A DNA stretch of 33,364 nt from Elusimicrobiota bacterium (GTDB lineage Bacteria; Elusimicrobiota; Elusimicrobia; UBA1565; UBA9628), in the NCBI GenBank assembly GCA_023249645.1, contig JAHFCF010000003.1, forward strand, positions 132,852-166,215. The letters run 5' to 3'. The notes beneath the pieces were generated by a model. The model made no database searches. It saw nothing but the letters and a program-made list of their open reading frames with translations, and was not told the origin of the DNA. Position numbers and translations under genes: made by a program. Shown piece by piece: positions 1-8,527 of the stretch; position 1 is the stretch's first letter, and every line of letters starts with the position of its first letter.

Positions 1-2027
1 GTGTAGAGGGTGTAGAGGTTGGAGATCACGGTCTTGGTGTCGCCCGTGGCATTGGTGCGCAGGGGCTCAAGCACGCGCCCGACTGCGGATTGGTTGGCGT
101 TGGCCGCCCGGTTGGAGAAGGGGACGAAGTGCGCGGTGAGGACCAGGTTGCTTGCGCTGAAGCTCTGGCTGAAGGTGAACGCGCCGGGCGCGACGACGTT
201 CGTGCTCGCGAACACCCCCTGGCTGAACGAGCCGGCGCGGATCGGGGAGAAGGTGTCGCCTTCATTGACGATCTGCGGCGCCAGGCCCACCTTGAGGCCG
301 CCGGCGCCGATCGCGGCGTCGCCGGAGAGCGTGAGGTTGGTCGTGCCCGGCTGGAGCATCAGGCTCAGAGTCCCGGCGCCGCCGTAGCTGGCCGCGCTCT
401 GCAGATAGCTGCTCATGTCCAAGGTCGCGTTGCTGTTGACCGTGATCGCTCCTGTCCCCAGGACGTTGTCGGCGCCGAAGAGGAGCGTGCCGCCGTTGAC
501 GCTCGTGCCCCCGGAATAGGTGTTGGCTCCGCTCAGGGTGAGGATTCCCAGGCCGGCTTTCTCAAGCGCGCCGGCGCCGCTGATCGCGCCCGAGAGCGTC
601 ATGGCGTAGCCGTTGGTGTCGAGCACCCCGGTCATCCCCGTGTTGAGCGTCATGAGGCGCGAGGAGGTGATGTCGCCTCCGGCCTGCAGGACGCCGCCGT
701 TGAAGGTCACCGGCGCCGTCGAGACGCCCAGGCCCGTGTCGCTGAGGACGTTGAGCGTTCCGGAGCTGATCACGGTGCCGCTGTAGGTGTTGATCCCGGT
801 GAGAGTGAGCGTGCCGGTGCTCACGTCGGTCAGGACGCCGACGCCGCTGATGACGCCGGAGAGCGTCGAATTCTGCCCCAGGGTGTCGATCACGGCGCCG
901 CCCGCGTTGATCGTGACGGCGTTGGAGAAGGTGGAGCTCGACTGTTCCATGCGCAGGGTTCCGCCGTTGAAGGTGACGGCTCCGGAGCCCAGGGAAGAGG
1001 AGTTGCCGATGAAGATCGTCCCGCCGTTGATGGTGGTCCCTCCGCTGTACGAGCTCGAGCCGGTCAAGGTCAAGGTGCTGGCGGAGAGGTTGAGGATGTC
1101 CAGGGCGCCGCTGCCGCCGATGCCTCCGGACAGGGTCGAGGCGTTGTCCTGGGTGTCGAGCGTGGCGCCGCCCGCGTTGATCGTGATGCCGCGCGAGGCC
1201 GTGATGCCCGTCGTGGTCTGCAGGGTGGCGCCGTTGAAGGTCAGCGCGCCGCCGGCCTCGCCCAGGGCGGCGTCGCTGCTGATGCTGAGCGTGCCGGCGT
1301 TGAGGATCGTCCCGCCGGTGTAGGTGTTGATCCCGGCCAGGGTCAAGGTCCCTGTCCCGGTCTTGGTGAGCGAGCCTCCGCCGCTGATCACGCCGGAGAG
1401 CGTCGAACTGTACTGCTGGGTGTCGATCGTGCCCGCCCCGCCGAGCACGATGCCGCGCGCGGAGGAGATGCTTGCCGCGGTCTGCAGGGTGCCGCCGCTG
1501 AAGCTGACGGTGCTGGCGAGGGCGCCGAGGGCCAGATCGCTGGCGACGTTGAGGATGCCTCCGTTGAGGAAGGTTCCCGCGCCGTAGGTGTTGGTGTTGG
1601 TCAGCATCAGCGTGCCGGCCCCGGTCTGCGTCAAAGCGCCGTTGGTCCCGCTGATGACGGCCGAGATGGTCCAGGACGAAGGCGCGAGGCTGTTGTTGAA
1701 CGTGACCGCGCCGCCCAGGGGGATGTTGTTGGAGCCTGAGATCGTCACGGAGGAGGGAGTGTTGGTGACGTCGAGTGTGGTGTTCGTGCTGATGATCGGC
1801 AGGTCGCTGGCCAAGGAGATCGTCCCGCCGCTGCCGAGGGTCCAGGAGATCGTGTTGGCGCCTCCGTAGCTGTTGGAGTCCGTGATCTCCTGGCGCAGGC
1901 TGCCGGCGGTGGAGTCGCTGCTGTTGGAGACGTTGAAGGGGGGGACGGCAGCGGCTTGGCCTGCCTGAGGCAGGATAATAAGTAGACAAACTAGGAAGCA
2001 GGAGCGAGTGAAGCCGACCCGTGGCAT
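1..2027 (-). CDS. Autotransporter-type passenger protein with beta-strand repeats (C-terminus outside window)
   Basis: The ATG at 2027 opens a frame that stays open to the window edge (675 codons), so the gene is partial. The N-terminus is a clear Sec signal peptide: positive start (MPRVGFTR), a hydrophobic core and an Ala-x-Ala cleavage site near residue 27. The body is Gly/Ser/Thr/Asn-rich and carries five recognisable passenger-associated repeats of the form GTLTLTGxNTYSGGTxxNxGTL, near 1565-1620, 1311-1350, 1021-1080, 766-816 and 493-550, with looser copies between. The last visible stretch (NQSAVGRVLEPL) resembles the end of a passenger just before the translocator, so the missing part is probably an outer-membrane beta-barrel. 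A TAAAAT box lies 11 nt before the ATG (2039-2044) and no Shine-Dalgarno is visible. It lies 41 nt after the stop of the reductase gene on the same strand. Function of the displayed domain is unknown; adhesion is only a family-level guess. Confidence 0.85.
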   Translation of the reverse strand, partial: MPRVGFTRSCFLVCLLIILPQAGQAAAVPPFNVSNSSDSTAGSLRQEITDSNSYGGANTISWTLGSGGTISLASDLPIISTNTTLDVTNTPSSVTISGSNNIPLGGAVTFNNSLAPSSWTISAVISGTNGALTQTGAGTLMLTNTNTYGAGTFLNGGILNVASDLALGALASTVSFSGGTLQTAASISSARGIVLGGAGTIDTQQYSSTLSGVISGGGSLTKTGTGTLTLAGINTYTGGTILNAGTLSISSDAALGEAGGALTFNGATLQTTTGITASRGITINAGGATLDTQDNASTLSGGIGGSGALDILNLSASTLTLTGSSSYSGGTTINGGTIFIGNSSSLGSGAVTFNGGTLRMEQSSSTFSNAVTINAGGAVIDTLGQNSTLSGVISGVGVLTDVSTGTLTLTGINTYSGTVISSGTLNVLSDTGLGVSTAPVTFNGGVLQAGGDITSSRLMTLNTGMTGVLDTNGYAMTLSGAISGAGALEKAGLGILTLSGANTYSGGTSVNGGTLLFGADNVLGTGAITVNSNATLDMSSYLQSAASYGGAGTLSLMLQPGTTNLTLSGDAAIGAGGLKVGLAPQIVNEGDTFSPIRAGSFSQGVFASTNVVAPGAFTFSQSFSASNLVLTAHFVPFSNRAANANQSAVGRVLEPLRTNATGDTKTVISNLYTLY

Positions 2028-2068
2028 AAAGGAAAGAGATTTTAGCTTATTTGGGGCTTTTCAGTTGC

Positions 2069-3274
2069 TCAGACGCTGAAATCCCAGCCTGGTTTGCACT
2101 GAGACTTGACGGTCATGCGCCGCTTTTTGAGGTGCTTGAAGAAAGGTTCAGGAGGCACCGCGATCTCAGGAGGCACGGCCCCGCGTTCCGTGATCTCGCC
2201 CGCGGCGAGCATCTGCGCGGCGATGGCGGGCGGCGTGCCTGTGTCGATGTCCACGCCGATGCCCCACTGCGGCATGCCGGGCGTGTGGCAATCGACCACC
2301 CAGGTGAGTTTCTTGCCGTTCTTGGTCCCCTTGACCACGGCGCGGACCACCTCGTACTGCTTCATCGGCCCGACAGCCTTGGCCACCGGTTGAGACATGG
2401 CGACCTTGTTGGCCACGTCCACGGGAGCGACGAGGACCGGGCCCTCGGCAGACATCACTTCGATCGGGTCGTGGGAGCCCAGGCCCAGGTCGCGCAAAAA
2501 GCGCACGCGGTCGAGGAACTCGCCATCGAAGGCGATCTTAAAGCTGGCCTCGCGCACTCCCTTGTGCTTGAAGGAGAGCGGCAGGGTCGCCACCTCGGAA
2601 TGCAGCGTGTACATGGGCCGGCGCAGGCCGACGGGGGCCGGGAAGCGGTGCGGGATGTCGCCGGACATGGGCTCGACGAAGATGAACTCCCCGTTCGTGA
2701 ACACGGCGGGCCTCAAGGAGAACTCCTCGAGGATCGTCTTAAGGGAATAGGCCAGCGCCAAGGCGGGCTTGGGCTCGTAGCGGGTCTTGTCCATGGATCC
2801 GACGCGGGTGTGGATCTCGGCGACCGTGTCGAGCTTGTCCGCCGCGAAGCGCGAGAGGATGTTCGTGATCCCCGGGGCCGCTCCCATGCCCACCAAGGCC
2901 GTGCGGCCGATGGCCAAGAAGCGGTCATGGAACTTGAGCTGCTCGCGCGTGACGTGGAAGAGGCCGCCCAGGTCGATGTAATGGGCCCGGACATCGAGAG
3001 CGATCTCCATCACCGCCAGGTTGAGCTGGTACTGGACGCTGTTGATGATCGCGAAGGCGCCCTTGAGGATGCGCGCGGCCCCGGCGCGGTCCTTCACGTC
3101 CACGCGCGCGGCCGAGACGCGCGGATCGCCGAGGGAGCGGGCCAGGGCCTCGGCCTTGCGGCCGTCATAATCAGCGACGACGATCTCGACGTCGGGCGAC
3201 GAGGTCTTCGCCAGGTCCGTGACCGTGATGCGGCCCATGGCTCCGGCGCCGCCCAAGACGATGATGCGCTTCAT
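2069..3274 (-). CDS. Saccharopine dehydrogenase-like NAD(P)-dependent reductase
   Basis: This 401-residue protein opens with a Rossmann dinucleotide-binding loop (VLGGAGAMG, residues 6-14) followed by an acidic strand end (VVADYD), as in saccharopine dehydrogenases, lysine 6-dehydrogenase and carboxynorspermidine reductases. The motif INSVQYQLNLAVMEIAL and the segment ALVGMGAAPGITNILSRFA are typical of the saccharopine-dehydrogenase-like fold. Length fits lysine 6-dehydrogenase or saccharopine reductase. The start ATG (3274) lies 1 nt after the aldehyde dehydrogenase stop upstream, so the two are co-transcribed. Known family members act on lysine-derived or polyamine-derived substrates, and some produce or consume a semialdehyde that a neighbouring aldehyde dehydrogenase could oxidise. 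The exact substrate cannot be read from the sequence. Confidence 0.85.
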   Translation of the reverse strand: MKRIIVLGGAGAMGRITVTDLAKTSSPDVEIVVADYDGRKAEALARSLGDPRVSAARVDVKDRAGAARILKGAFAIINSVQYQLNLAVMEIALDVRAHYIDLGGLFHVTREQLKFHDRFLAIGRTALVGMGAAPGITNILSRFAADKLDTVAEIHTRVGSMDKTRYEPKPALALAYSLKTILEEFSLRPAVFTNGEFIFVEPMSGDIPHRFPAPVGLRRPMYTLHSEVATLPLSFKHKGVREASFKIAFDGEFLDRVRFLRDLGLGSHDPIEVMSAEGPVLVAPVDVANKVAMSQPVAKAVGPMKQYEVVRAVVKGTKNGKKLTWVVDCHTPGMPQWGIGVDIDTGTPPAIAAQMLAAGEITERGAVPPEIAVPPEPFFKHLKKRRMTVKSQCKPGWDFSV

Positions 3275-3275
3275 C

Positions 3276-4751
3276 TCACGCCTCCTCGACGGCGCGGTCT
3301 TTGTAGGGGAACCAGAAGGGCTTGGCTTGCATGACGTAATCCATGTGCACGTGCTTGGGCTCGCGGAAGGCGTCGAGCCCCTCTTCGCCGAGCTCGCGGC
3401 CGATGCCGCTGGCGCGCATGCCGCCGAAGGGCGCGGCGTCGTTGTCCGTCAAGGGGTCGTTGATCCAGAAGGTGCCGGCCTTGATGTCCTCCATGGCGCG
3501 CATGGCGAGCTGCAGGTCGTTGGTGTAGATGCAGGCGCCCAGGCCGTAGGCCGAGTCATCGGCCATGCGGATGGCTTGCTCCGCGTCCTTGGCCGTGAAA
3601 AGCGCGATGACCGGGCCGAAGATCTCCTCCGTCGACGGAAGACTGCCCTGACGCACGTCCGCGAGGATCGTCGGCTCGAAGAAATGCCCCTTGAGGCCTT
3701 TCGGCTGGAATCTTTTGCCGCCTAAAAGCAGTTTGGCCCCTTCCTTGATGGATTTGCTCACTTGTTTCTCGACCAAGGCCGCGGCGTCCTCTGAGATCAG
3801 CGGGCCGATGTCCGTGTCTCGACGCATCGGATCGCCCACGCGCAGGGTCTTGACGTGCTGGACGAGCCGCCGCGTGAACTCCTGGGCGATGGACTTAACG
3901 AGGATGATCCTTTTCGAGGAGGTGCAGACCTGGCCGGCGTTGAGCAGCCGCGCCCAGGCCGCGCCGCGCACGGCCACGTCGAGATCGGCGTCGGCGAACA
4001 CGATGAAGGGGTCGATGCCGCCCAGCTCCAGGTTCACCTTCTTGAGCTGCTCGCCGGCCACAGCGGCGATGCGGCGTCCCGCCGAGGTCGATCCGGTGAA
4101 GGCGATGAGGTCGACCTGCGGGTGCGCGACTAAGAGCTCGCCGCCGCCGGTCACGATGTTGACGACCCCGGGCGGCAGGGCCTCGTAGCATCGGCCCAGA
4201 AGGAAATTCGAGAGGGGGTTGAGGCGCGGGGGCTTGCAGACCAGCGTGTTGCCGGCGGCCAGGGCGGGCGCGACCTTCCAGGCCATGAGGAGCAGCGGGA
4301 AATTGAAGGGCACGATGGCCGCGACCACGCCGTAAGGTTCCTTGACGGTGAAATTGAGCTGATGCGGGGCCACGGGGGGAACCGAGTTGCCGTAGCTGCG
4401 GCGGCTCACCTCGGCGTAGTATTCGAAGCAGGCGGCGACCCACTCGATGCAGTCCACGGCTTCGCAGAGCGGTTTGCCGCTCTCCAGGGCCATGAGGCGC
4501 GCGATCTTGGCTCCGTTCTTGCGGATGCGCGAGCCGACCTCGCGCAGGAGCTTGGCTTTCTCCACGCCGGGGATCTTCCACCAGGCGCGCTGGGCTTTCT
4601 TGGCCGCGGCCACGGCCCGGTCGATGTCTTCCTGGCCGCAGTCGGGGGCGATGCCGAGCAGCTCCAGGGTCGCGGGATTGCGGATCTCGAAACTCTTCTC
4701 GCAGCGGGCTGGCACCCATCGGCCTTGGATGAGGATCTTTTCTCGGGTCAT
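3276..4751 (-). CDS. Aldehyde dehydrogenase, succinate-semialdehyde dehydrogenase type
   Basis: A complete 491-residue NAD(P)-dependent aldehyde dehydrogenase. The oxyanion Asn is N150 in PFNFP, the cofactor Lys K173 is in CKPP, the general base E242 is in LELGG, and the nucleophile C276 is in NAGQVC. The string LELGGIDPFIVFADADLD resembles the YneI/Sad group of succinate-semialdehyde dehydrogenases (ELGGSDPFIV). EIFGPV and the C-terminal PFGGMRASGIGRELG are standard. The ATG at 4751 has a good Shine-Dalgarno (AAGGAG) 10 nt upstream and a plausible promoter at 4777-4806. It is the first gene of a minus-strand unit with the reductase. With the GabT-like transaminase across the divergent promoter it would complete an amine-to-dicarboxylate route. 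Substrate assignment is inference. Confidence 0.9.
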   Translation of the reverse strand: MTREKILIQGRWVPARCEKSFEIRNPATLELLGIAPDCGQEDIDRAVAAAKKAQRAWWKIPGVEKAKLLREVGSRIRKNGAKIARLMALESGKPLCEAVDCIEWVAACFEYYAEVSRRSYGNSVPPVAPHQLNFTVKEPYGVVAAIVPFNFPLLLMAWKVAPALAAGNTLVCKPPRLNPLSNFLLGRCYEALPPGVVNIVTGGGELLVAHPQVDLIAFTGSTSAGRRIAAVAGEQLKKVNLELGGIDPFIVFADADLDVAVRGAAWARLLNAGQVCTSSKRIILVKSIAQEFTRRLVQHVKTLRVGDPMRRDTDIGPLISEDAAALVEKQVSKSIKEGAKLLLGGKRFQPKGLKGHFFEPTILADVRQGSLPSTEEIFGPVIALFTAKDAEQAIRMADDSAYGLGACIYTNDLQLAMRAMEDIKAGTFWINDPLTDNDAAPFGGMRASGIGRELGEEGLDAFREPKHVHMDYVMQAKPFWFPYKDRAVEEA

Positions 4752-4776
4752 GGGCGTGAGTCTCCTTGGATTTGAT

Positions 4777-4806
4777 AAGATAGGTTAAAAGGCGGGAGCA
4801 CTTCAA
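4777..4806 (-). promoter_or_regulatory. Sigma-70-type promoter for the aldehyde dehydrogenase-reductase unit
   Basis: On the minus strand TTGAAG (4806-4801) and TATCTT (4782-4777) are separated by 18 nt, about 25 nt ahead of the ATG at 4751, with an AAGGAG ribosome site in between. The region is the 71-nt gap between divergent units, so the opposite promoter for the permease run should overlap it. I see no convincing -35/-10 pair for that one. Confidence 0.5.
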
Positions 4807-4822
4807 GAGTCAGGGGATCTCA

Positions 4823-5698
4823 GTGAACCAATGGGTATGGCTGACGCCGGCGCTGCTCGCGCTTTTCTTCTACGGCATCGGCCAGGGGCTCGTCAAGAAA
4901 TGGATCTCCGAGGTCCCGCCCGCGCGCTTCTGCCTCTATTTCGTCGTGGCCAAGGCGCTCGTCAACCTGGGATTCTTCTTCTCCCAGCCGCATCCACCGC
5001 CGTTCTCCTTGGAAGGGCGCGCCTTCCTCATGGCCGGAGTCTGCGCCTACATCCTCGACGGCACGGGCTGGATCCTCTATTTCCAGTCCATCGTGTCGGG
5101 CCCCATCACCATCGTGGGAACTCTCTCAGCCGCCTATCCGGCGCTCACCGTGATCTTCGCCCGTGTCTTCCTGCATGAGACCCTGCACCCGCTGCAGTAC
5201 GCGGGGGTCGTTCTGGTGATCACCGGGTGCCTGGGCCTTTCCTATTCCCCGCCCGAGGCCGGGGTCAAGGTCAAGAGCCGGAAATGGATCCCTCTGGCGA
5301 TCACCGCTCTGGTGCTCTGGGGGGCCGCGCAGACGATCGTGAAATATTCCTACGGCCTGCCGCAGTCCAGCGAAGTGAACCTGGCCCTGTTCAACACGAT
5401 CGGCGGGGCGCTGACCTTGGGGCTGTTCGGGTGGCTCAAGGGCAGGCAAGGGACCCACTCGCCGGCTGAGTGGCTGCGGTCCTTTCTTCCCATGGGCATG
5501 ATGGCCGGAGGGGACCTGGGCGTGATCCTGGCCACGCGCGCCGGGCCCGTGTCCATCGTGACGCCCTTGACCGGGGCCTACCCCTTGGTGACTCTCGGAT
5601 TTGCAGCGCTCGTTCTCAAGGAATCCGTCTCACGTCTGCAGTGGATCTGCATCGTGCTGATCATCGTCGGGATGTTGTTGAGTCCCGGAGCTTCCTGA
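4823..5698 (+). CDS. EamA/DMT-family membrane transporter
   Basis: A 291-residue protein with about ten hydrophobic helices arranged as two homologous EamA halves (roughly residues 5-135 and 150-288). Each half ends with the family pattern of a conserved Pro/Glu helix, such as LHETLHPLQYAGVVLVITG and LKESVSRLQWICIVLIIVG. The start is GTG at 4823, preceded by AGGGG at 4811-4815. Nearby ATGs are out of frame. It is first in a + strand run with two aldehyde dehydrogenases and a transaminase, so it is probably the importer or exporter for the compound that pathway handles. DMT proteins move amino acids, metabolites or drugs, and specificity is not predictable here. Confidence 0.85.
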   Translation: MNQWVWLTPALLALFFYGIGQGLVKKWISEVPPARFCLYFVVAKALVNLGFFFSQPHPPPFSLEGRAFLMAGVCAYILDGTGWILYFQSIVSGPITIVGTLSAAYPALTVIFARVFLHETLHPLQYAGVVLVITGCLGLSYSPPEAGVKVKSRKWIPLAITALVLWGAAQTIVKYSYGLPQSSEVNLALFNTIGGALTLGLFGWLKGRQGTHSPAEWLRSFLPMGMMAGGDLGVILATRAGPVSIVTPLTGAYPLVTLGFAALVLKESVSRLQWICIVLIIVGMLLSPGAS

Positions 5699-5708
5699 AG
5701 AGGTGACT

Positions 5709-7193
5709 ATGAAAACTGCGGCAGCCGTGAAGACTTGCGACATGCTCATCAACGGGAAATGGGTGCAGGCGCGCTCGGGCGAGACCCGGGAGATACTCGA
5801 TCCAGGCAACGGCGAGGTCTTGGCCCGAGTGCCGCGCGCCGACCGCGAGGACGTGCGCGACGCCGTCAAGGCGGCTCGCGATGCTTTTGACAAGGGCCCC
5901 TGGCGCAAGACCACGGCTTTGGAGCGCGGCAAACTCCTTTTCAAGATCGCCGACGGCATCCGAGCGCACGGCAAGATGCTCGCGGAGCTTGAGACGCGCA
6001 ACAACGGCAAGCCTCTGGCCGAGGCCGAGTTCGACGTCGCGGACGCGGCCAACTGCTTCGAGTTCTACGGCGGCCTGGCCACAAAGATCCACGGCGAGAC
6101 CATGCAGGTGCCGGCCAATTCCGTGAGCTTCGTCGTGCGCGAGCCTCTCGGGGTCTGCGGCCAGATCATCCCTTGGAACTATCCGCTGATGATGGGAGCC
6201 TGGAAACTGGCGCCGGCCCTGGCCGCGGGCAACACATGCATCCTGAAACCGGCTGAAGTCACGCCCCTGACCGCCTTGGAGCTGGGCCGCATCATCCAAG
6301 AAGTCGGCCTGCCTCCCGGAGTGGTCAACATCGTCACGGGTCCCGGCCCGGTCGCGGGCGACGAGCTGGCCGCCAACCATCAGGTCGACAAGGTGGCTTT
6401 CACGGGAGGCACGCAGACCGGCCGCAAGATCATGTCCGCCGCGACCGGCAACGTGAAAAGGGTCACGCTCGAACTGGGCGGCAAGAACCCCAACGTCGTC
6501 TTCGCGGACGCGGACCTGGAGGCCGCTGTCGACGGCGCCCTGTTCGGGGCCTTCGCCAACCAGGGGGAGGTCTGCTCCGCCGGATCGCGGCTTTTAGTCG
6601 AGCGCTCAATGCACAAGGCCTTGGTCGACGGCATGCTCAAGAAGATACCCCGCATCAAGCTCGGGCATGGCCTGGAGTCCGGCGTGAAGATGGGGCCTCT
6701 CGTCTCAGCCTCGCACAGAGAGACCGTGGAGTCCTACATCCAGATCGGCAAGCAAGAAGGCGCCAAGCTCGTGTGCGGAGGCAAGCGCCCCCAGGGCGCC
6801 GCTTTCGCCAAGGGAAATTTTCTCGAACCCACGATCTTCGACGACGTGAAACCCGCGATGCGGGTGTCACGCGAGGAGATCTTCGGGCCCGTGCTCACGG
6901 TCACGCCGTTCGACACGGAAGAGGAAGCCATCCGGCTCGCCAATGACACGGAATACGGCCTGGCCGCGGCGGTCTGGACGAAGAACGTCACCCGCGCTCT
7001 GCGCGTGGTCGGCCAGCTGCGCGCGGGCATCACCTGGGTCAACACCTATCACCCGACCTACAACGAGCTGCCGTGGGGGGGCTACAAGCAGAGCGGCATC
7101 GGCCGCGAGCTGGGACTCTACGGCATCGAGGCGTATCTTGAGACCAAGCAGGTGAACATCAACCTCGACGAGACGCCCATCGGCTGGTATTAG
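5709..7193 (+). CDS. Aldehyde dehydrogenase, betaine-aldehyde / aminobutyraldehyde type
   Basis: A 494-residue aldehyde dehydrogenase with all catalytic parts: N157 in PWNYP, K180 in ILKPAE, E255 in LELGGKNPN and C289 in NQGEVC. The C-terminal WVNTYHPTYNELPWGGYKQS is the signature arrangement of betaine-aldehyde and 4-aminobutyraldehyde dehydrogenases. I chose ATG 5709 because AAGAGGTGA lies 5-6 nt upstream; the in-frame GTG at 5703 sits inside that ribosome site. The permease stops 10 nt upstream and the aminotransferase starts 2 nt downstream, so they form one operon. An aminoaldehyde oxidised here would yield an omega-amino acid that suits the transaminase next door. Glycine betaine synthesis is possible, but no choline oxidase is nearby. 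Confidence 0.9.
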   Translation: MKTAAAVKTCDMLINGKWVQARSGETREILDPGNGEVLARVPRADREDVRDAVKAARDAFDKGPWRKTTALERGKLLFKIADGIRAHGKMLAELETRNNGKPLAEAEFDVADAANCFEFYGGLATKIHGETMQVPANSVSFVVREPLGVCGQIIPWNYPLMMGAWKLAPALAAGNTCILKPAEVTPLTALELGRIIQEVGLPPGVVNIVTGPGPVAGDELAANHQVDKVAFTGGTQTGRKIMSAATGNVKRVTLELGGKNPNVVFADADLEAAVDGALFGAFANQGEVCSAGSRLLVERSMHKALVDGMLKKIPRIKLGHGLESGVKMGPLVSASHRETVESYIQIGKQEGAKLVCGGKRPQGAAFAKGNFLEPTIFDDVKPAMRVSREEIFGPVLTVTPFDTEEEAIRLANDTEYGLAAAVWTKNVTRALRVVGQLRAGITWVNTYHPTYNELPWGGYKQSGIGRELGLYGIEAYLETKQVNINLDETPIGWY

Positions 7194-7195
7194 AC

Positions 7196-8527
7196 ATGGA
7201 TATCCGGCTGAAGACCGCCGTCCCCGGGCCGAAGAGCCAGGCGCTCATGGCCCTGCGCGAGCAGTTCGTGGCCCGGGGAGCGTTCCACGCCACGCCCGTC
7301 TTCCTGGCGAGCGCCCAGGGCGCCTTGATCGAGGACGTGGACGGCAACCGCTTCATCGACTTCGCCTCGGGCATCGGCGTGGTCAACGTCGGCCACGCGC
7401 CCGAATCCGTGGTGAAGGCCGTGCGCGAGCAGGCGGGCCGCGTGCTGCATGCGAGCTTCAACGTCACGCCCTACGCGGGCTACGTGGAGCTTTCGCGGCG
7501 CCTGGGAGAGCTCACGCCCGGCAGTCATCCCAAGAAGGTCCTGCTCGTCAACAGCGGGGCCGAGGCGGTCGAGAACGCGGTCAAGATCGCGCGCGCCCAC
7601 ACCAAGCGCCCGGCCATCGTGTGTTTTGAACACGCCTTCCATGGCCGCACCTACATGGCCATGACGCTGACCGCCAAGGAGAAGCCCTATAAGATGGGAT
7701 TCGGGCCGTTCAACTCCGAGGTGTACCGCGCGCCGTTCCCGTACTGCTACCGCTGGCCGGGCACGAGCGATCCGGAGCGCGTGTCCCAGGAATGCTTCGC
7801 GCGCTTCACGGAACTCCTCAGTTCGCAGATCCCGCCGGAGAAGGTCGCGGCCGTGATCATCGAGCCGCAATTGGGCGAGGGCGGCTTCGTCCCGGCGCCC
7901 GCACTTTTCTTAAAAAAAGTGCAGGACTACTGCCGCAGCCACGGCATCGTCTTCATCGCCGACGAGATCCAGACGGGCTTCGGCCGCACGGGCACGCTGT
8001 TCGCCTGCGAACAGTTAGGCATCGAACCGGATCTGCTGACCTCGGCCAAGGGCTTGGGCGGCGGCATGCCGATCGCCGCCGTGATCGGGCGCTCGGACAT
8101 GATGGATGCCCCCGTCGTGGGCGGCATCGGCGGGACCTATGGCGGCAATCCCGTGGCCTGCGCCTCGGCGCTCGCTGTCCTCGATCTCTTCAAGGATGGG
8201 ACGCTTTTGAAGCGCTCGAAGATCCTCGGCCAAACCCTCTCTGAAAGACTCGCGCAGTGGCAGCAGCGATTCCCGGTGATCGGCGACGCGCGGGGCCTGG
8301 GGCCCATGAAGGGCCTGGAGTTCGTGCGCGACCGCTCGACGAAGGAGCCGCACCGCGACGCGGCCTCCGCCCTGGCGCGCTACGCCTGGGAGCACGGCGT
8401 CATCCTGCTGACCGCCGGCACCTACGGGAACGTGGCTCGGTTTTTGGTGCCGCTGTGCATCACGGACGAGCAGCTGCAGGAAGGCCTCTCTGTCCTGGAA
8501 TCCGGTCTCAAGGAACTGAAACCATGA
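7196..8527 (+). CDS. gabT: Class III aminotransferase, 4-aminobutyrate transaminase-like
   Basis: A 443-residue PLP enzyme of the omega-transaminase class. NSGAEAVENAVKIAR (about 119-133) binds the cofactor phosphate, HAFHGRT follows, D256 in ADEIQTGFGRTG contacts the PLP ring nitrogen, and K285 in TSAKGLGGGMPIAA is the Schiff-base lysine. Length and motif order match GabT and related 5-aminovalerate, lysine or putrescine transaminases. It follows the BetB-like dehydrogenase by 2 nt, and its TGA overlaps the ATG of the next aldehyde dehydrogenase (ATGA), implying translational coupling. The expected chemistry is transfer of a terminal amino group to 2-oxoglutarate to give a semialdehyde, which one of the flanking dehydrogenases would oxidise. 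The symbol is a best match, not a proven specificity. Confidence 0.75.
   Translation: MDIRLKTAVPGPKSQALMALREQFVARGAFHATPVFLASAQGALIEDVDGNRFIDFASGIGVVNVGHAPESVVKAVREQAGRVLHASFNVTPYAGYVELSRRLGELTPGSHPKKVLLVNSGAEAVENAVKIARAHTKRPAIVCFEHAFHGRTYMAMTLTAKEKPYKMGFGPFNSEVYRAPFPYCYRWPGTSDPERVSQECFARFTELLSSQIPPEKVAAVIIEPQLGEGGFVPAPALFLKKVQDYCRSHGIVFIADEIQTGFGRTGTLFACEQLGIEPDLLTSAKGLGGGMPIAAVIGRSDMMDAPVVGGIGGTYGGNPVACASALAVLDLFKDGTLLKRSKILGQTLSERLAQWQQRFPVIGDARGLGPMKGLEFVRDRSTKEPHRDAASALARYAWEHGVILLTAGTYGNVARFLVPLCITDEQLQEGLSVLESGLKELKP

Noticed and set aside
90-1739. Long + strand open frame (549 codons) at the left edge
   Set aside because: It is antisense to the autotransporter repeats. Its composition is a Gly/Ala/Arg/Glu/Asp mix without domains, whereas the minus frame has a signal peptide and clean passenger repeats.
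562-1989. Minus-strand open frame of 475 codons within the same region
   Set aside because: It is a +1 shadow of the autotransporter, made of Arg/His/Gln-rich sequence; the real frame starts at 2027 and has no stop in the window.
2028-2068. Terminator between the reductase and autotransporter genes
   Set aside because: No inverted repeat is visible in the 41-nt gap.
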